Source: Emticicia aquatilis (GTDB lineage: Bacteria > Bacteroidota > Bacteroidia > Cytophagales > Spirosomataceae). From it: a stretch of 64,000 nt of DNA. Positions 1-9,093 of this stretch are shown here, one piece after another. Position 1 is the first letter of the stretch, and each line of letters begins with the position of its first letter. The position numbers and the translations under genes are program-made. Where the stretch lies: assembly GCF_014644295.1 (NCBI RefSeq), contig NZ_BMKK01000007.1, forward strand, positions 1 to 64,000, in the 5' to 3' direction. Under the pieces are notes generated by a model. It saw nothing but the letters and a program-made list of their open reading frames with translations. It was not told where the DNA came from and made no database searches.

Positions 1-49
1 GTATTTTCGCTATTACAATGAAGGCATCTCATTTTTGCTCTTTTTCTTG

Positions 50-57
50 CAAAGGTA
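50..57 (-). promoter_or_regulatory. Possible -7 promoter element reading out of the window
   Basis: The minus strand reads TACCTTTG followed by C, an exact match to the Bacteroidota -7 element TAnnTTTG. I see no TTG at the right distance upstream. It would serve a minus-strand gene lying left of position 1. The rest of 1-89 holds no coding sequence I can support. Confidence 0.3.
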
Positions 58-89
58 AGAATAGCATTTAATTTTTACTTTATCATCGT

Positions 90-1718
90 TTAATTAATCA
101 CAACTTTTCTGGTAATTATTTTACCATTTACGTTGATTTTTAATAGGTATATTCCTGTTGAAATATTATTGATAGTTATATTGTCCTCTTTTTGGGTTAT
201 AGGTATGTTTTTCCCAAAACTATCAAACAAGGCGATTTCATACTTTTGATATTCATTCGGAATTTTTAGGTTAAAACCTCCTTGATTTGGATTAGGATAA
301 ACAGAAACATCTAAATCCGAATTTTCGACTGCTGAAACTACTTTAGGGCATTGAAAATTATTGGTATTGCCAATGATTGTTGTTGTCCCTGCAAGCCTTA
401 TTTGTGCATTATAATTACCAAGAGATAATGGGGGGAATTTTGCCACAAATACATGTTTTGCCGCATCAGGGTTACTTATAAGCTGTTGTAATAAATCGGT
501 CCTTTGAACATTCGCATCTAAGGTCTGCATTATTTTATCATTCAAAAGAAAATCAACTTTAAGCGTTTTCGTGAGATTATTTTTGTCATAAGCCCATCCA
601 ATAATTTCATCACATTCTGTGCTTAACCAGTCGGCAACGTAACTCGGTACTTCATTTTTGACTTCTTCTGGCTTACTACATTTTACTTCTTTACCCGACC
701 AGTTCAAATATTTAGCATCTTTCCAACATGGTCGAGCTGTAATGATGTGCTTTTGTCCATCTTTCCACCATACGCCAGCAGGTACTGTATATCTAAATCC
801 ATGATTTAGTGCCTTTGTTCCAAATACTTTCTGAACGTCAGGACGGGCTTCGTTGGCCAATAAACTTATAAATGGCTTATCATCAACTAATATATCTACT
901 TGTACAGTGCGTTCGAGATTTTGTTCATCAAATGCCCACCCCCATATTGTGTCGCAGCTTCCTTCATCAAGATAGCCAGTATGACTCCCTTCTTGGCAAT
1001 AGTTACACTTACCGTAATATTTACAAATCAAATCTTCAACATCTATTTTCATGCCTTTCCAGATGCGTTCTTCTATTGCTTTCATACCTTTATCAGAAGG
1101 ATGGCGGCTAATAAATGAATCTTTATATGTAGCTGCGGCAGTATTTTCAGAAATATCAAAAAGCCCCTTTAAGTCTATAAAACGATGACCATTATCAGAT
1201 GCGTAAGATTGGATAACATAATCACGGTAAGCATTTGTCCAAAAGCTATTGGTGAAAATTATTTTAGCATTTGGTTGATTAGTGGTTAGGTATTTCACCA
1301 ATGCTGTCATGGCTTTTGGGAAATCAACCAAATCTATCTGAAGGTCACTCATATTGTCTCCAATTCTGAATAATATGATGTCAGGTTTTTGGTTTTTTAT
1401 GTAATTAAGAGCATCATTGTTAATGTTGTAGTTTTTGTTATATCCACTTTCAAACCCTGCTATATTCAGATACGATACCTCAATACCAGTAGATATGGTC
1501 TTTAAGTCTTTTATTAATAGGTGAACATAGTCAAATTCTTCAGCTGAAGCAGCCATTCCCCAGTTTCCATTCCAACCATTGGCTGGCAAAGGGCCGTGTT
1601 GTGTAATGCTATTGCCCAGTATGGCAACTTTTAGTGGGTAATTAGGAGTTTGAGCTGATAATGAAACACTTAAAAAACTAAAAAGTACAAAAAGTGCTAT
1701 CTTAATTTTATTTTTCAT
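90..1718 (-). CDS. Secreted SGNH/GDSL-like hydrolase with duplicated beta module and T9SS sorting domain
   Basis: A 542-residue secreted protein. The start at 1718 is chosen because it gives a clean signal peptide (MKNKIKIALF..., cleavage near residue 23) and overlaps the upstream acyltransferase stop as ATGA, so the two are probably translationally coupled. Residues 31-225 look like an SGNH esterase: block I GNSIT with Ser37, a G-D-N block near 120-122 and a late His206 in SRHPSD. Two copies of a module of about 85 residues follow (about 249-335 and 362-445), each opening with C-D-x-I-x-G-W-A-x-D and containing V-D and a conserved R-x-D. The C-terminus (about 470-542) is a type A T9SS sorting domain with VYPNPNQGGF. 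Likely a cell-surface or released deacylase. The substrate is unknown; the neighbouring acyltransferase suggests acylated surface glycans (inference). Confidence 0.8.
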   Translation of the reverse strand: MKNKIKIALFVLFSFLSVSLSAQTPNYPLKVAILGNSITQHGPLPANGWNGNWGMAASAEEFDYVHLLIKDLKTISTGIEVSYLNIAGFESGYNKNYNINNDALNYIKNQKPDIILFRIGDNMSDLQIDLVDFPKAMTALVKYLTTNQPNAKIIFTNSFWTNAYRDYVIQSYASDNGHRFIDLKGLFDISENTAAATYKDSFISRHPSDKGMKAIEERIWKGMKIDVEDLICKYYGKCNYCQEGSHTGYLDEGSCDTIWGWAFDEQNLERTVQVDILVDDKPFISLLANEARPDVQKVFGTKALNHGFRYTVPAGVWWKDGQKHIITARPCWKDAKYLNWSGKEVKCSKPEEVKNEVPSYVADWLSTECDEIIGWAYDKNNLTKTLKVDFLLNDKIMQTLDANVQRTDLLQQLISNPDAAKHVFVAKFPPLSLGNYNAQIRLAGTTTIIGNTNNFQCPKVVSAVENSDLDVSVYPNPNQGGFNLKIPNEYQKYEIALFDSFGKNIPITQKEDNITINNISTGIYLLKINVNGKIITRKVVIN

Positions 1719-2812
1719 ATAATTTTTAAAGATTTGAGCTTCATGGCTCTCTCTTCTACCAAAAACCAAGATAGAATACTTAATGGGAACACAATGACCA
1801 CACTTATTAGAAACATTTTTGAGATACTAATGTTTGACCCATATAAATAAATAATCATCTGCTGTACTGGAAAGGCATAAAGGTAAATTCCGTACGAAAA
1901 ATCGCCAAGCTTCCCAAAATCATTGAGTTTGCCCTTCTGCTTAGCTAAATAAAGGACTATATACGGTAGAGCAAAAAAACTAATCACTTTAATTGTGGTA
2001 GGGTTTGTTAGGTGTAATAACCCCAATCCAAACCAAAGAAATATCATCAACAGCAACAAACCAATGTGATAGGGTACTTTATCATCAAAAAGGAAAAACA
2101 ATGTTCCTGTCATGAAATACATACTGAATTCGAGTGTCTGAACAAAGTTTAGATGTATGACGGGAATAAGTGATTGTTGGTTGTAAGTAAAAATAAAAAA
2201 AATGATGATTGGAGATAATATCCCGAAAAGAATTAACAATACATTTCGTTTTGAGAATAGATTTATGAGTTGTAAAACTGCTAAACATAAATACATCGTT
2301 ACTTCATATGGAAGCGTCCAGAGTGAGCCATTAATACCTTTTTCGGGATGATTTTCAAAAACTCCAGGTAAAATATCATCTACAAATGGGTAGAGTTTGA
2401 TAAATTTAAGATAACGATATGTTTCTGATGATTGCCAATATTCGCTTAAAGGCAAAGTGGTACAAACAGGGCCTAAAACAAATACAGTGAGTAATAAAAC
2501 TACTACTAAGGCAGGAAAAATTCTAACAACTCTTTTCCATATAAAATTAACAATAACTCTCAGATTCTGATTAAATGAAATACTTCCATCGGCTTCTTTT
2601 TTTACTTTATAAAAAGCAGTATTGTGCAAACTTTGGCTTACCAGATATCCACTGACAATAAAAAAAATACATACACCCATGTGAGCGGTTGGAAAAATTC
2701 CTTGTGAGATTTCGGTTATATAATCATAGCCACGTCCTGAAAGTGGATAACAATGCCCAAAAAGAACTAAAGTAGCTGCAATAAATCGAATAAGATGAAA
2801 ATTGTTTTGCAT
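1715..2812 (-). CDS. Acyltransferase family 3 membrane protein (OafA/YrhL-like)
   Basis: A 365-residue integral membrane protein with about ten hydrophobic segments. Near the N-terminus it has the acyltransferase-3 signature: Arg9 followed by FIAATLVLFGH with His20, the family's proposed catalytic His. I chose the ATG at 2812 over the upstream alternative at 2875 because a promoter-like -7 box lies at 2843-2850, which would place 2875 upstream of the transcript start. The family moves acetyl or other acyl groups from cytoplasmic donors onto surface polysaccharides. The stop overlaps the start of the SGNH hydrolase by 4 bp, so an O-acylation / de-acylation pair is plausible but unproven. Confidence 0.85.
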   Translation of the reverse strand: MQNNFHLIRFIAATLVLFGHCYPLSGRGYDYITEISQGIFPTAHMGVCIFFIVSGYLVSQSLHNTAFYKVKKEADGSISFNQNLRVIVNFIWKRVVRIFPALVVVLLLTVFVLGPVCTTLPLSEYWQSSETYRYLKFIKLYPFVDDILPGVFENHPEKGINGSLWTLPYEVTMYLCLAVLQLINLFSKRNVLLILFGILSPIIIFFIFTYNQQSLIPVIHLNFVQTLEFSMYFMTGTLFFLFDDKVPYHIGLLLLMIFLWFGLGLLHLTNPTTIKVISFFALPYIVLYLAKQKGKLNDFGKLGDFSYGIYLYAFPVQQMIIYLYGSNISISKMFLISVVIVFPLSILSWFLVEERAMKLKSLKII

Positions 2813-2842
2813 CAAGAAATGAGAAAATAATATATTTGGCAG

Positions 2843-2875
2843 CAAATTTACGGCTAATATCCCATATAATAACAA
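2843..2875 (-). promoter_or_regulatory. Candidate promoter for the acyltransferase-SGNH operon
   Basis: The minus strand has TAAATTTG (2850-2843), matching TAnnTTTG, with TTG at 2875-2873. The 22-bp spacing is slightly long. It would start transcription about 25 nt before the ATG at 2812. Confidence 0.45.
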
Positions 2876-2895
2876 AATGCCTTTGAGGATAGAGC

Positions 2896-3684
2896 TTAAT
2901 TAAAACCAAAAGTATAACTTCCCCAATAGCTTTGCCAGTCGGCGGTTTTTGGATCTGGGTATGGTACCATGCGTACCGTACTGACCATCCAAACGCCTTT
3001 TGGTTCAAAACTAAAGCTAATTTTACCCTCAGAATCGCTTCTGAAATTACGTTTATTTGGCTTTTCAATGCCTTTTTGCCAAACTACTACTAAAGCATTT
3101 TTGAGCGGTTTATTATCGAATAAAACTTTGAAAGTCAATGATTTATCGCTGGAATAGGGGTTTTGTTCAGGAATGATTTCGAGTTTCATACCTGTATTTA
3201 TTCGATAAGTTTCATCGTGTACATTCCCAACTTGAAGAAGTGTTTTTACACAACGTTGGTATTCTTCTCTGCCTTTTTTATTCAGTTGACCATTATTTTT
3301 ACGGAAATCGGCCACATTATTTAAACCGTCATCTTTTAGGTATTGATTAAACTCTTTTGCTTCCAGCTCAATATGTTTATTTGAATTATTGAAGGCAATC
3401 AAATGATTCCCTTCGGTTTCAAATTTCAAAAAATCGCTGAGGTTTTGTTCGGTCAAATTACCTTTTGTTGATTCTTCGCCTCTGCTAGTAAAGTGTGAAA
3501 ACTTTGTTACTTCAAACTTCGTAAAATCCACTTCTTCGCCCGTAAAGTTTTCACCGACAAAAATTCTAAAATTGATTTTTTCGCCAACTGTCAAAAGAAA
3601 CTTTTGTGGTTCGAGCCAAAATTCATGGGCGAAGACCGCAACAGTTATGAATAAAAATGATAATAAAATGACTGCTTTTTTCAT
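2896..3684 (-). CDS. DUF4198 domain periplasmic protein
   Basis: A 262-residue exported protein. The start at 3684 gives a signal peptide (MKKAVILLSFLFITVAVFA) that is cleaved just before HEFWLEP, the typical opening of DUF4198 proteins. The central part has the Ig-like strand pattern of the family, and the C-terminus contains KGVWMVSTVRM. Members are often found near metal (Ni/Co, TonB) uptake genes, but none is present here, so the role stays open. The gene starts 4 bp after the stop of the GDPD-like gene on the same strand, suggesting co-transcription. A promoter-like element inside the end of that gene (3722-3753) could also drive it alone. Confidence 0.75.
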   Translation of the reverse strand: MKKAVILLSFLFITVAVFAHEFWLEPQKFLLTVGEKINFRIFVGENFTGEEVDFTKFEVTKFSHFTSRGEESTKGNLTEQNLSDFLKFETEGNHLIAFNNSNKHIELEAKEFNQYLKDDGLNNVADFRKNNGQLNKKGREEYQRCVKTLLQVGNVHDETYRINTGMKLEIIPEQNPYSSDKSLTFKVLFDNKPLKNALVVVWQKGIEKPNKRNFRSDSEGKISFSFEPKGVWMVSTVRMVPYPDPKTADWQSYWGSYTFGFN

Positions 3685-3688
3685 GTTT

Positions 3689-4441
3689 TTACTTTTTTGA
3701 ACTATCCATAAAATTTCGGAGCAAAGGTAGGTCATCAGTTCCGATTACATCAATCCTGAGAGCTTTTAAAGTTGCAAAACCAAGTACGGTGTTTGGGGTT
3801 CCCCAGAGTCTTACTTTTTTGTTTTTGGCGTGCATTTCGTTTACAAAAACGCTGATTTTATCGGCTACTTCTTGCGAAAGTGCTTCTTTTCCTGCCCAAT
3901 ATTTCCCAAAATCAGTGAAACTGGCACTCACCATGTATATTCTTTTGAAGGCTTGCTTTGAATAAATCAAACTTTTTCGACCATCAAACGAAAACATTTT
4001 ATCGTAATTCTGAAATTCTTCGGGCTTTGGCATATCACCGCTGATGGAAATAGTCACATGACGAAGTTCTTTTTTGTAAGGTTTTAGCTGTGCATCAAGC
4101 ACTTGCATAATTTCTTTGCCCTGTTTTTTCAAGTCGAGTAATAAATGCAAGGGCTTTTTATTGGGGTATGGATAACCACCATTTTCTTTGATTTTGGCCA
4201 GTAGTGGCTCGATATATAATTTGCGGAGTGTTCGCTCGGTTGATACATCTTTTTGGTCATGGGATACACAAAGTTCGCCATCTTTGAGATACAAATCGGC
4301 TTCAATTGAGTCAAAACCTAAATTGTAGGCTGCAAAAAACGGTTCTTTCTGCTCATAATCATTGTGAGAATGAATGATTTGGGCTGAAGTGCAAAGAATA
4401 CAACCAAGCAAAAACAATAAAATTAATAAGCTTTTTTTCAT
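3689..4441 (-). CDS. Glycerophosphodiester phosphodiesterase-like / PI-PLC superfamily protein, secreted
   Basis: A 250-residue exported protein with signal peptide (MKKSLLILLFLLGCILCTSA). The mature part begins with IIHSHNDYEQ, then E-A-D (Glu47, Asp49) and V-S-H-D (His61). That is the order of metal-binding and catalytic residues in the GDPD/PI-PLC TIM-barrel superfamily. The first motif is HSHND rather than the classical HRG, which places it in the uncharacterised PI-PLC-like GDPD subgroup. It probably cleaves a phosphodiester in the periplasm or at the surface; the substrate is unknown. It is the first gene of a tight pair with the DUF4198 gene. Confidence 0.75.
   Translation of the reverse strand: MKKSLLILLFLLGCILCTSAQIIHSHNDYEQKEPFFAAYNLGFDSIEADLYLKDGELCVSHDQKDVSTERTLRKLYIEPLLAKIKENGGYPYPNKKPLHLLLDLKKQGKEIMQVLDAQLKPYKKELRHVTISISGDMPKPEEFQNYDKMFSFDGRKSLIYSKQAFKRIYMVSASFTDFGKYWAGKEALSQEVADKISVFVNEMHAKNKKVRLWGTPNTVLGFATLKALRIDVIGTDDLPLLRNFMDSSKK
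3722..3753 (-). promoter_or_regulatory. Possible internal promoter for the DUF4198 gene
   Basis: Minus-strand TACCTTTG (3729-3722) with TTG at 3753-3751, a 21-bp spacing. It lies inside the last codons of the GDPD-like gene, so chance occurrence is possible. Confidence 0.35.
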
Positions 4442-4468
4442 AGATTTATGTAAAATAGTAGTTTTGGT

Positions 4469-4969
4469 TTATTTCTTAAAAACTACACGCTGTAAATTTT
4501 CTACTGGATAGTTGACTACTTCTTGATTACCAATATCGCCTTTTTTGCCAGAAGTTACTTCAAAAATAAGCTCGTTTTCTCGTAATTCGTAAGTTGAAGT
4601 CAGAATAATATTATGGGTTTCAAACACGCAATAAAGCTTGTTATTAAACAGATAATCAGCGAGTTCAATGCCATTTCCCTCATCAGTGACATAAGCATTT
4701 TTTGAGGCATCTTTCAATCTTAATACATAGTCTTTTACCATTGGCATTTTAGCCGAAAGATATTCAGTCTTCCAACTCCATTCATCTGGTTTATTGGTTT
4801 TGCTGACAGTTAATCTAACTTCTACGGAATCTCTTAAATTACCTTTATTATAGATATACATTTTGCCTTTCCAAGTTCCTAAGCAGCCTTCTATGAAAGA
4901 ATTCTGTGCAATTCCATTTTGAATTATCCCCAAATTCAACAGAAAAATGATGAAAAATTTAGTTTTCAT
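4469..4969 (-). CDS. Secreted small protein of unknown function
   Basis: A 166-residue protein with a signal peptide (MKTKFFIIFLLNLGIIQNGIAQ). The mature part looks like an all-beta barrel: it opens with GTWKGKMYIYNKG and alternates strands up to TSTYELRENELIFEVTSGKKGD. This resembles lipocalin-like or fatty-acid-binding-like beta sheets seen in many Bacteroidota exported proteins, but I do not recognise a named family. It lies 27 bp upstream of the GDPD-like gene on the same strand and could be part of that operon. Confidence 0.6.
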   Translation of the reverse strand: MKTKFFIIFLLNLGIIQNGIAQNSFIEGCLGTWKGKMYIYNKGNLRDSVEVRLTVSKTNKPDEWSWKTEYLSAKMPMVKDYVLRLKDASKNAYVTDEGNGIELADYLFNNKLYCVFETHNIILTSTYELRENELIFEVTSGKKGDIGNQEVVNYPVENLQRVVFKK

Positions 4970-5003
4970 TGTTAAAGAAATATTTTGGTTATTTTTCTAT
5001 GTA

Positions 5004-5936
5004 CTATTTATACTTTTGCAACCAATCAAAAAGCCTTTTGGCATCTTCGGTTTTGAAGAGTTGAGTGCCTTCGTTCATAGTTGCTGCCGAGCCACAAGCC
5101 ACGCCCCAACGAAGCATTTCTTGTACACTTTTACCCTCGGATAATGCCCAAACCATACCTCCAACCATGCTGTCACCCGCACCTACGGTACTTTTTTTCG
5201 TTACTGATGGAGCAGGAATATGCTCGCAAATATCCTTCGTAACCAAAACTGCTCCCTGTGGGCCAAGCGAAACTACCACGATTTCGCAACCACCTTTGGC
5301 GATTATTTCACGAGCAGCTTCATCAACTTGGTCGATTTCTAAAGCTTCAACGCCTACCAGTTTTGCGAGTTCGCCGACGTTTGGTTTTAGCAGATACACG
5401 CCTTCGTCAATGGCTCGTTTGAGTGGTTCGCCCGATGTATCAATAACGAGTTTTGAACCGATTTTACGAGAAACTGCAGCAACTTTTTCGTAGAAATTGT
5501 CGCCCAAACCTGCCGAAAGGCTACCACTGGCTACTAAAAAATCGGGTTTTAAGGCTTCGATTTGTTGTAAAATTTCATTTGCTTCTTCGGGCAAAATTTC
5601 TGCCCCAGGCATTCCGAAACGATACTGTGCATTGGTCAACACGTCGACTGCAATAAAATTTTCACGAGTCCAGTTTTTAGTTGTAATTGCTTGAAAGTCA
5701 ATGTTTTCTTTCTTTAGCAAATCTTGTAACAAATCTCCTGTTGGCCCTCCCGTTGTGAAAACTGCTTTCGATTTTCCGCCCAGACGTGCAATGGCTTTCG
5801 AGACGTTGATTCCGCCACCGCCCGCATCGAAATGAGGGTTTTCGCAACGAATTTTCTGCTCGGCTACTAAGCCCGAAAACTTTGTACTTTTATCAACCGC
5901 TGGATTGACGGTTAGTGTGATTATTTTATTTGACAT
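5004..5936 (-). CDS. pfkB: 6-phosphofructokinase II / 1-phosphofructokinase family (PfkB)
   Basis: A 310-residue cytoplasmic kinase of the ribokinase/PfkB fold. The glycine-rich sugar site GGGGINVSKAI (39-49) and the C-terminal GAGDSMVGGM (252-261, catalytic base Asp255) are intact. It is strikingly similar throughout to E. coli PfkB as I remember it, including the YRFGMPGA, VVSLGPQGA and STVGAGDSMVG segments. It is expected to phosphorylate fructose-6-phosphate in glycolysis; tagatose-6-P or fructose-1-P activity is possible within the family. It stands alone on the minus strand, 67 bp from the small secreted protein downstream. Confidence 0.88.
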   Translation of the reverse strand: MSNKIITLTVNPAVDKSTKFSGLVAEQKIRCENPHFDAGGGGINVSKAIARLGGKSKAVFTTGGPTGDLLQDLLKKENIDFQAITTKNWTRENFIAVDVLTNAQYRFGMPGAEILPEEANEILQQIEALKPDFLVASGSLSAGLGDNFYEKVAAVSRKIGSKLVIDTSGEPLKRAIDEGVYLLKPNVGELAKLVGVEALEIDQVDEAAREIIAKGGCEIVVVSLGPQGAVLVTKDICEHIPAPSVTKKSTVGAGDSMVGGMVWALSEGKSVQEMLRWGVACGSAATMNEGTQLFKTEDAKRLFDWLQKYK

Positions 5937-5967
5937 AATGTAGATTTACGAATTACGATTGACGAAT

Positions 5968-6014
5968 AAAAAGAGTCAGACTAAAGATAATCTTTTTCAT
6001 TGGCTCTTCTTTTT
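5968..6014 (-). terminator. Terminator-like hairpin after xerD
   Basis: An imperfect inverted repeat: AAAAAGAGTCA (5968-5978) pairs with TGGCTCTTCTTTTT (6001-6014). Read on the minus strand it follows the xerD stop and ends in a U-rich arm. Just beside it (5949-5968) is a stutter word of the ACGAATTACGATTGACGAAT type. Confidence 0.5.
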
Positions 6015-6028
6015 ATTTCCCATTAGCT

Positions 6029-6973
6029 TTACTTAGAACCTGCTGACTGATATTTACTAACTGACGAAAGACGATTTTCTCTCGGATGAAAACTTCGCAT
6101 GGTTTCTTCTAAAAACACTCTATCGAGGTGTGTGTAAATCTCTGTTGTCGTAATTGACTCATGTCCGAGCATTTCTTGGACGGCTCTCAAATCGGCACCA
6201 CCTTCGATGAGATGCGTAGCAAATGAATGACGAAATGTATGCGGCGAAATGTTTTTCTGAATGCCTGCTCGCTCGGCTAAGTCTTTGATTATCAAAAATA
6301 TCATCACTCTCGAAAGTGGTTTTCCTCGACGATTCAAGAAGACAATATCTTCAGCTTCTTCCTTGACCTCTTGATGATTTCTGATAGTTTCGAGATAAAT
6401 TTTTGTGTACTTAATGGCATCTCGACCGATGGGAATAAGCCTTACCTTTCGTCCTTTTCCGAAAACTCGCACAAAACCAATATCGAAATAACAATTCGTT
6501 AGTTTTAAGTCTATCAACTCCGAAACCCGCATTCCACAGCTATACAAAACCTCCAAAATAGCTCGGTTTCGAGTGCCTTCTGGCGTTGAAACATCAACCA
6601 TTTCGAGCATCTGCTCAATTTCGGGAAAAGATAGCGTATCAGGCAGTTTTCGGCCAACTTTTGGTGATTCTATCAGATGCGTAGGGTCAGTCTGAATCAA
6701 ATTTTCGATGGCCATGTATTTATAAAACGATTTAACGCCCGACAAAATACGTGCCTGTGAAGTAGCCGAAAGCCCAAAATCATTGAGGTATTCCAGAAAA
6801 TCCATAATATCACGCTCGGTGATAGTTTCGGGTTTTGGTTGGTGTTTGGCAATTTCGGCAAATTGACTGAGTTTTTCTACATCACGCACATACGCTTCGA
6901 TAGAGTTTTCGGACATCGAACGCTCCAAGCGTAAGTAATTTTTAAAGTGCTGTATGTAGATTGGCCAATTCAA
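6029..6973 (-). CDS. xerD: Site-specific tyrosine recombinase XerD
   Basis: A 314-residue recombinase. The N-terminal SAM-like core-binding domain (about 5-95) is followed by a complete catalytic domain with Arg149 (CGMRVSEL), Lys173 (FGKGRKVR), His245 and Arg248 (HTFRH), His271 (LGHESITTT) and the nucleophile Tyr280. Length, the PHTFRHSFATHL segment and the short tail fit chromosomal XerC/XerD of Bacteroidota rather than a phage or transposon integrase. It should act at dif to resolve chromosome dimers. It is divergent from aroQ, a common neighbour arrangement in this phylum. Confidence 0.9.
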   Translation of the reverse strand: MNWPIYIQHFKNYLRLERSMSENSIEAYVRDVEKLSQFAEIAKHQPKPETITERDIMDFLEYLNDFGLSATSQARILSGVKSFYKYMAIENLIQTDPTHLIESPKVGRKLPDTLSFPEIEQMLEMVDVSTPEGTRNRAILEVLYSCGMRVSELIDLKLTNCYFDIGFVRVFGKGRKVRLIPIGRDAIKYTKIYLETIRNHQEVKEEAEDIVFLNRRGKPLSRVMIFLIIKDLAERAGIQKNISPHTFRHSFATHLIEGGADLRAVQEMLGHESITTTEIYTHLDRVFLEETMRSFHPRENRLSSVSKYQSAGSK

Positions 6974-7031
6974 AAGATATTCTGTTAATTTTACGGCAAA
7001 ATAAGTCTTTTATCTCTATACATTTTGTCGA

Positions 7032-7460
7032 ATGTCGAAAAATATCATCATAATTAACGGCCCGAACCTTAATCTGCTTGGAAAACGTGAACCACATATC
7101 TATGGAAGTCTGACTTTTGAGACTTATTTTGAAGAATTAAAGGCGATATTTCCCGATGTTACGCTGCATTATTTTCAGTCGAACCACGAGGGGGCAATCA
7201 TTGATAAAATCCACGAAGTGGGCTACGGCGAAACCGAATTTGCAGGAATTGTCATCAATGCGGGGGCATATACACATACTTCGGTAGCTATTGCCGATGC
7301 TCTTTCGGCTGTAAAAATACCTGCCGTTGAGGTACATATTTCGAATATTCATACCCGTGAGGCTTTCCGCCATCATTCGTATCTGACTCGTGTATGCAAA
7401 GGCATGATTACGGGTTTGGGCGTAAAAGGTTATGAATTTGGAGTGAGGTATTTTTTGTAA
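7032..7460 (+). CDS. aroQ: Type II 3-dehydroquinate dehydratase
   Basis: A 142-residue cytoplasmic enzyme of the shikimate pathway that converts 3-dehydroquinate to 3-dehydroshikimate. It opens with IIIINGPNLNLLGKREPHIY, which carries the catalytic Arg19 and Tyr24. Then follow FQSNHEGAIID, NAGAYTHTSVAI and EVHISNIHTREAFRHHS with the active-site His and Arg. Length and motifs are typical of the dodecameric type II enzyme. It ends 4 bp before the convergent T9SS cargo gene, leaving no room for a terminator between them. Confidence 0.93.
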   Translation: MSKNIIIINGPNLNLLGKREPHIYGSLTFETYFEELKAIFPDVTLHYFQSNHEGAIIDKIHEVGYGETEFAGIVINAGAYTHTSVAIADALSAVKIPAVEVHISNIHTREAFRHHSYLTRVCKGMITGLGVKGYEFGVRYFL

Positions 7461-7464
7461 TACC

Positions 7465-8922
7465 TCACATTTTTATGATTGCTTTGCTGCTAATCAGCTT
7501 TTTATCGTTTCCGTATAGCCTCAAAATATACTTGCCTTTGGGCAAATGTTTTACCGAAACTTGACCGTTTTCAATGCTTTGGTTTTCGATGACTTTACCT
7601 TGCAAATCCACAATTTCGGCAGTCTTTAGCTGTAACGTTGAGTTTAACTGCACAAAATCTTCGCTTGGGTTGGGGTAAATCTTGAAGCTATCTGCTTCTT
7701 TTGAGGTGCTTAGGATGGGAAGAGTAACAGAGTTTGAATAGACAATGGATGGAAATGTTCCCTCAGTAATCTTAGCTTGAATTCTGAATTTTGTGATATT
7801 ATTTGGGATGATATTCCAAACATCCAAAATATTGAAATTAGTTTTTGTAGTGGTTCCAACTTGCGTAATAAAGCTATTGTCGTCATTCAATCCTTCAATA
7901 GAATATTCGGGAATGGCTTTCGATTTAGTATCAATACTAAATGGTGTCCATTCAAGATTTGTATTATTAAGTGATAATTTTACATTACAATTTTTGTTGA
8001 TTGATAAGGCTGATTGTACACCGCAAATATCTTCATATTTATAAGCATAACAATACTGGTTTTTGCTTAAATCAACATCTTTGTCTATGTAAAAATTGTC
8101 GATTGACTCTGCCACTTTTTCAAAATTATTCCCATTTATAGACCTGTAATAAAGGTATTTTGCTTTTCTTCCTGAGGTTTCTAAAATGCTGTATTTTATA
8201 GTATTAGAATTATCAACTGAAACAGTTGATATGCTTTCTGGAGCTGGTAATTCTTTAATTACTGGAATAGGAATGCTTAATGGCTCGCTTCTACAAATAT
8301 CGTTTTGCATATTTGCTTTTCTATAACCAGATAATATGATAAGGTTTTTCGTTGGAATATTATTGTAAATATGCTCCAACGAAAATGGGAAAGAGCTTTT
8401 AGTGATTTGTTCTATAAATGTTTGGTTGTCATCACCCCAAATTATTCTATAGCTATTATGTTTTTGATTTTTAGGCGTATTAAGAAAAGTGATAGTGACA
8501 TTTTTGTCTCCACAAGTACTAATGCTTACATCAGGCTGTTCTGTCTGAATAACTTCAACAGCTTTACAAGTTATATAAACTTGTCCTTTATAATTCCCAG
8601 CTTGTAATATCCAATAAGTGCCAGGTTTTGATACTGTGGTTGAAGATGTATTTCCAAAAACAAGTGGGTCGCCGTCTTTAAAATTAAAGATATAACTAAG
8701 GTTTAATGACTGCTCGCCACTTGGCAATGTTCCATTAAATACACGAAATGTTATATTAGGACTTTGTGCGTCTATACATCCGTATTCTATGTTAGTACTA
8801 AAATCTCCTCCAACCAAAATCCCATTTCCGGGATTTGTACATATCTTAGGCATAGTTTCCTGCTGCCCAAAAACACGAAGCGATAAACAAACAATAAGCA
8901 GAAGAGTGGAGAGTTGTTTCAT
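7465..8922 (-). CDS. Secreted protein with C-terminal T9SS type A sorting domain
   Basis: A 485-residue exported protein with signal peptide (MKQLSTLLLIVCLSLRVFG). The body is made of beta-rich, fibronectin-like segments with scattered cysteines and no catalytic motif I can recognise. The last 75 residues form a T9SS sorting domain: FKIYPNPSEDFVQLN, then GKVIENQ and LPKGKYILRLYG. It is probably a surface-attached adhesin-like protein. Base composition is AT-richer than the aroQ and xerD neighbours. It is preceded by a near-perfect Bacteroidota promoter at 8953-8983. Confidence 0.75.
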   Translation of the reverse strand: MKQLSTLLLIVCLSLRVFGQQETMPKICTNPGNGILVGGDFSTNIEYGCIDAQSPNITFRVFNGTLPSGEQSLNLSYIFNFKDGDPLVFGNTSSTTVSKPGTYWILQAGNYKGQVYITCKAVEVIQTEQPDVSISTCGDKNVTITFLNTPKNQKHNSYRIIWGDDNQTFIEQITKSSFPFSLEHIYNNIPTKNLIILSGYRKANMQNDICRSEPLSIPIPVIKELPAPESISTVSVDNSNTIKYSILETSGRKAKYLYYRSINGNNFEKVAESIDNFYIDKDVDLSKNQYCYAYKYEDICGVQSALSINKNCNVKLSLNNTNLEWTPFSIDTKSKAIPEYSIEGLNDDNSFITQVGTTTKTNFNILDVWNIIPNNITKFRIQAKITEGTFPSIVYSNSVTLPILSTSKEADSFKIYPNPSEDFVQLNSTLQLKTAEIVDLQGKVIENQSIENGQVSVKHLPKGKYILRLYGNDKKLISSKAIIKM

Positions 8923-8952
8923 CTAAACAAAGTTGTATTTTATTGAAAGCCA

Positions 8953-8983
8953 CAAAGTTAGAGTCAGAAATTTTACTTTCCAA
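8953..8983 (-). promoter_or_regulatory. Promoter of the T9SS cargo gene
   Basis: The minus strand carries TTG (8983-8981), 20 bp, then TAACTTTG (8960-8953), an exact Bacteroidota -33/-7 promoter. The predicted transcript start is about 25 nt upstream of the ATG at 8922. Confidence 0.65.
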
Positions 8984-9093
8984 AAACTCACCTAAATTGC
9001 CTGTTTTTACTCCAACAGTCGTTAAAAACACCCCTTATGTCGATTATTTAATAGGAATAATACAAAAACTTTTATTATCGTAACAGTTCAATA

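Noticed and set aside
5065-5493. 142-residue ORF antisense to pfkB
   Set aside because: Shadow of the conserved kinase frame; Ser/Thr/Pro-rich as expected from the reverse complement.
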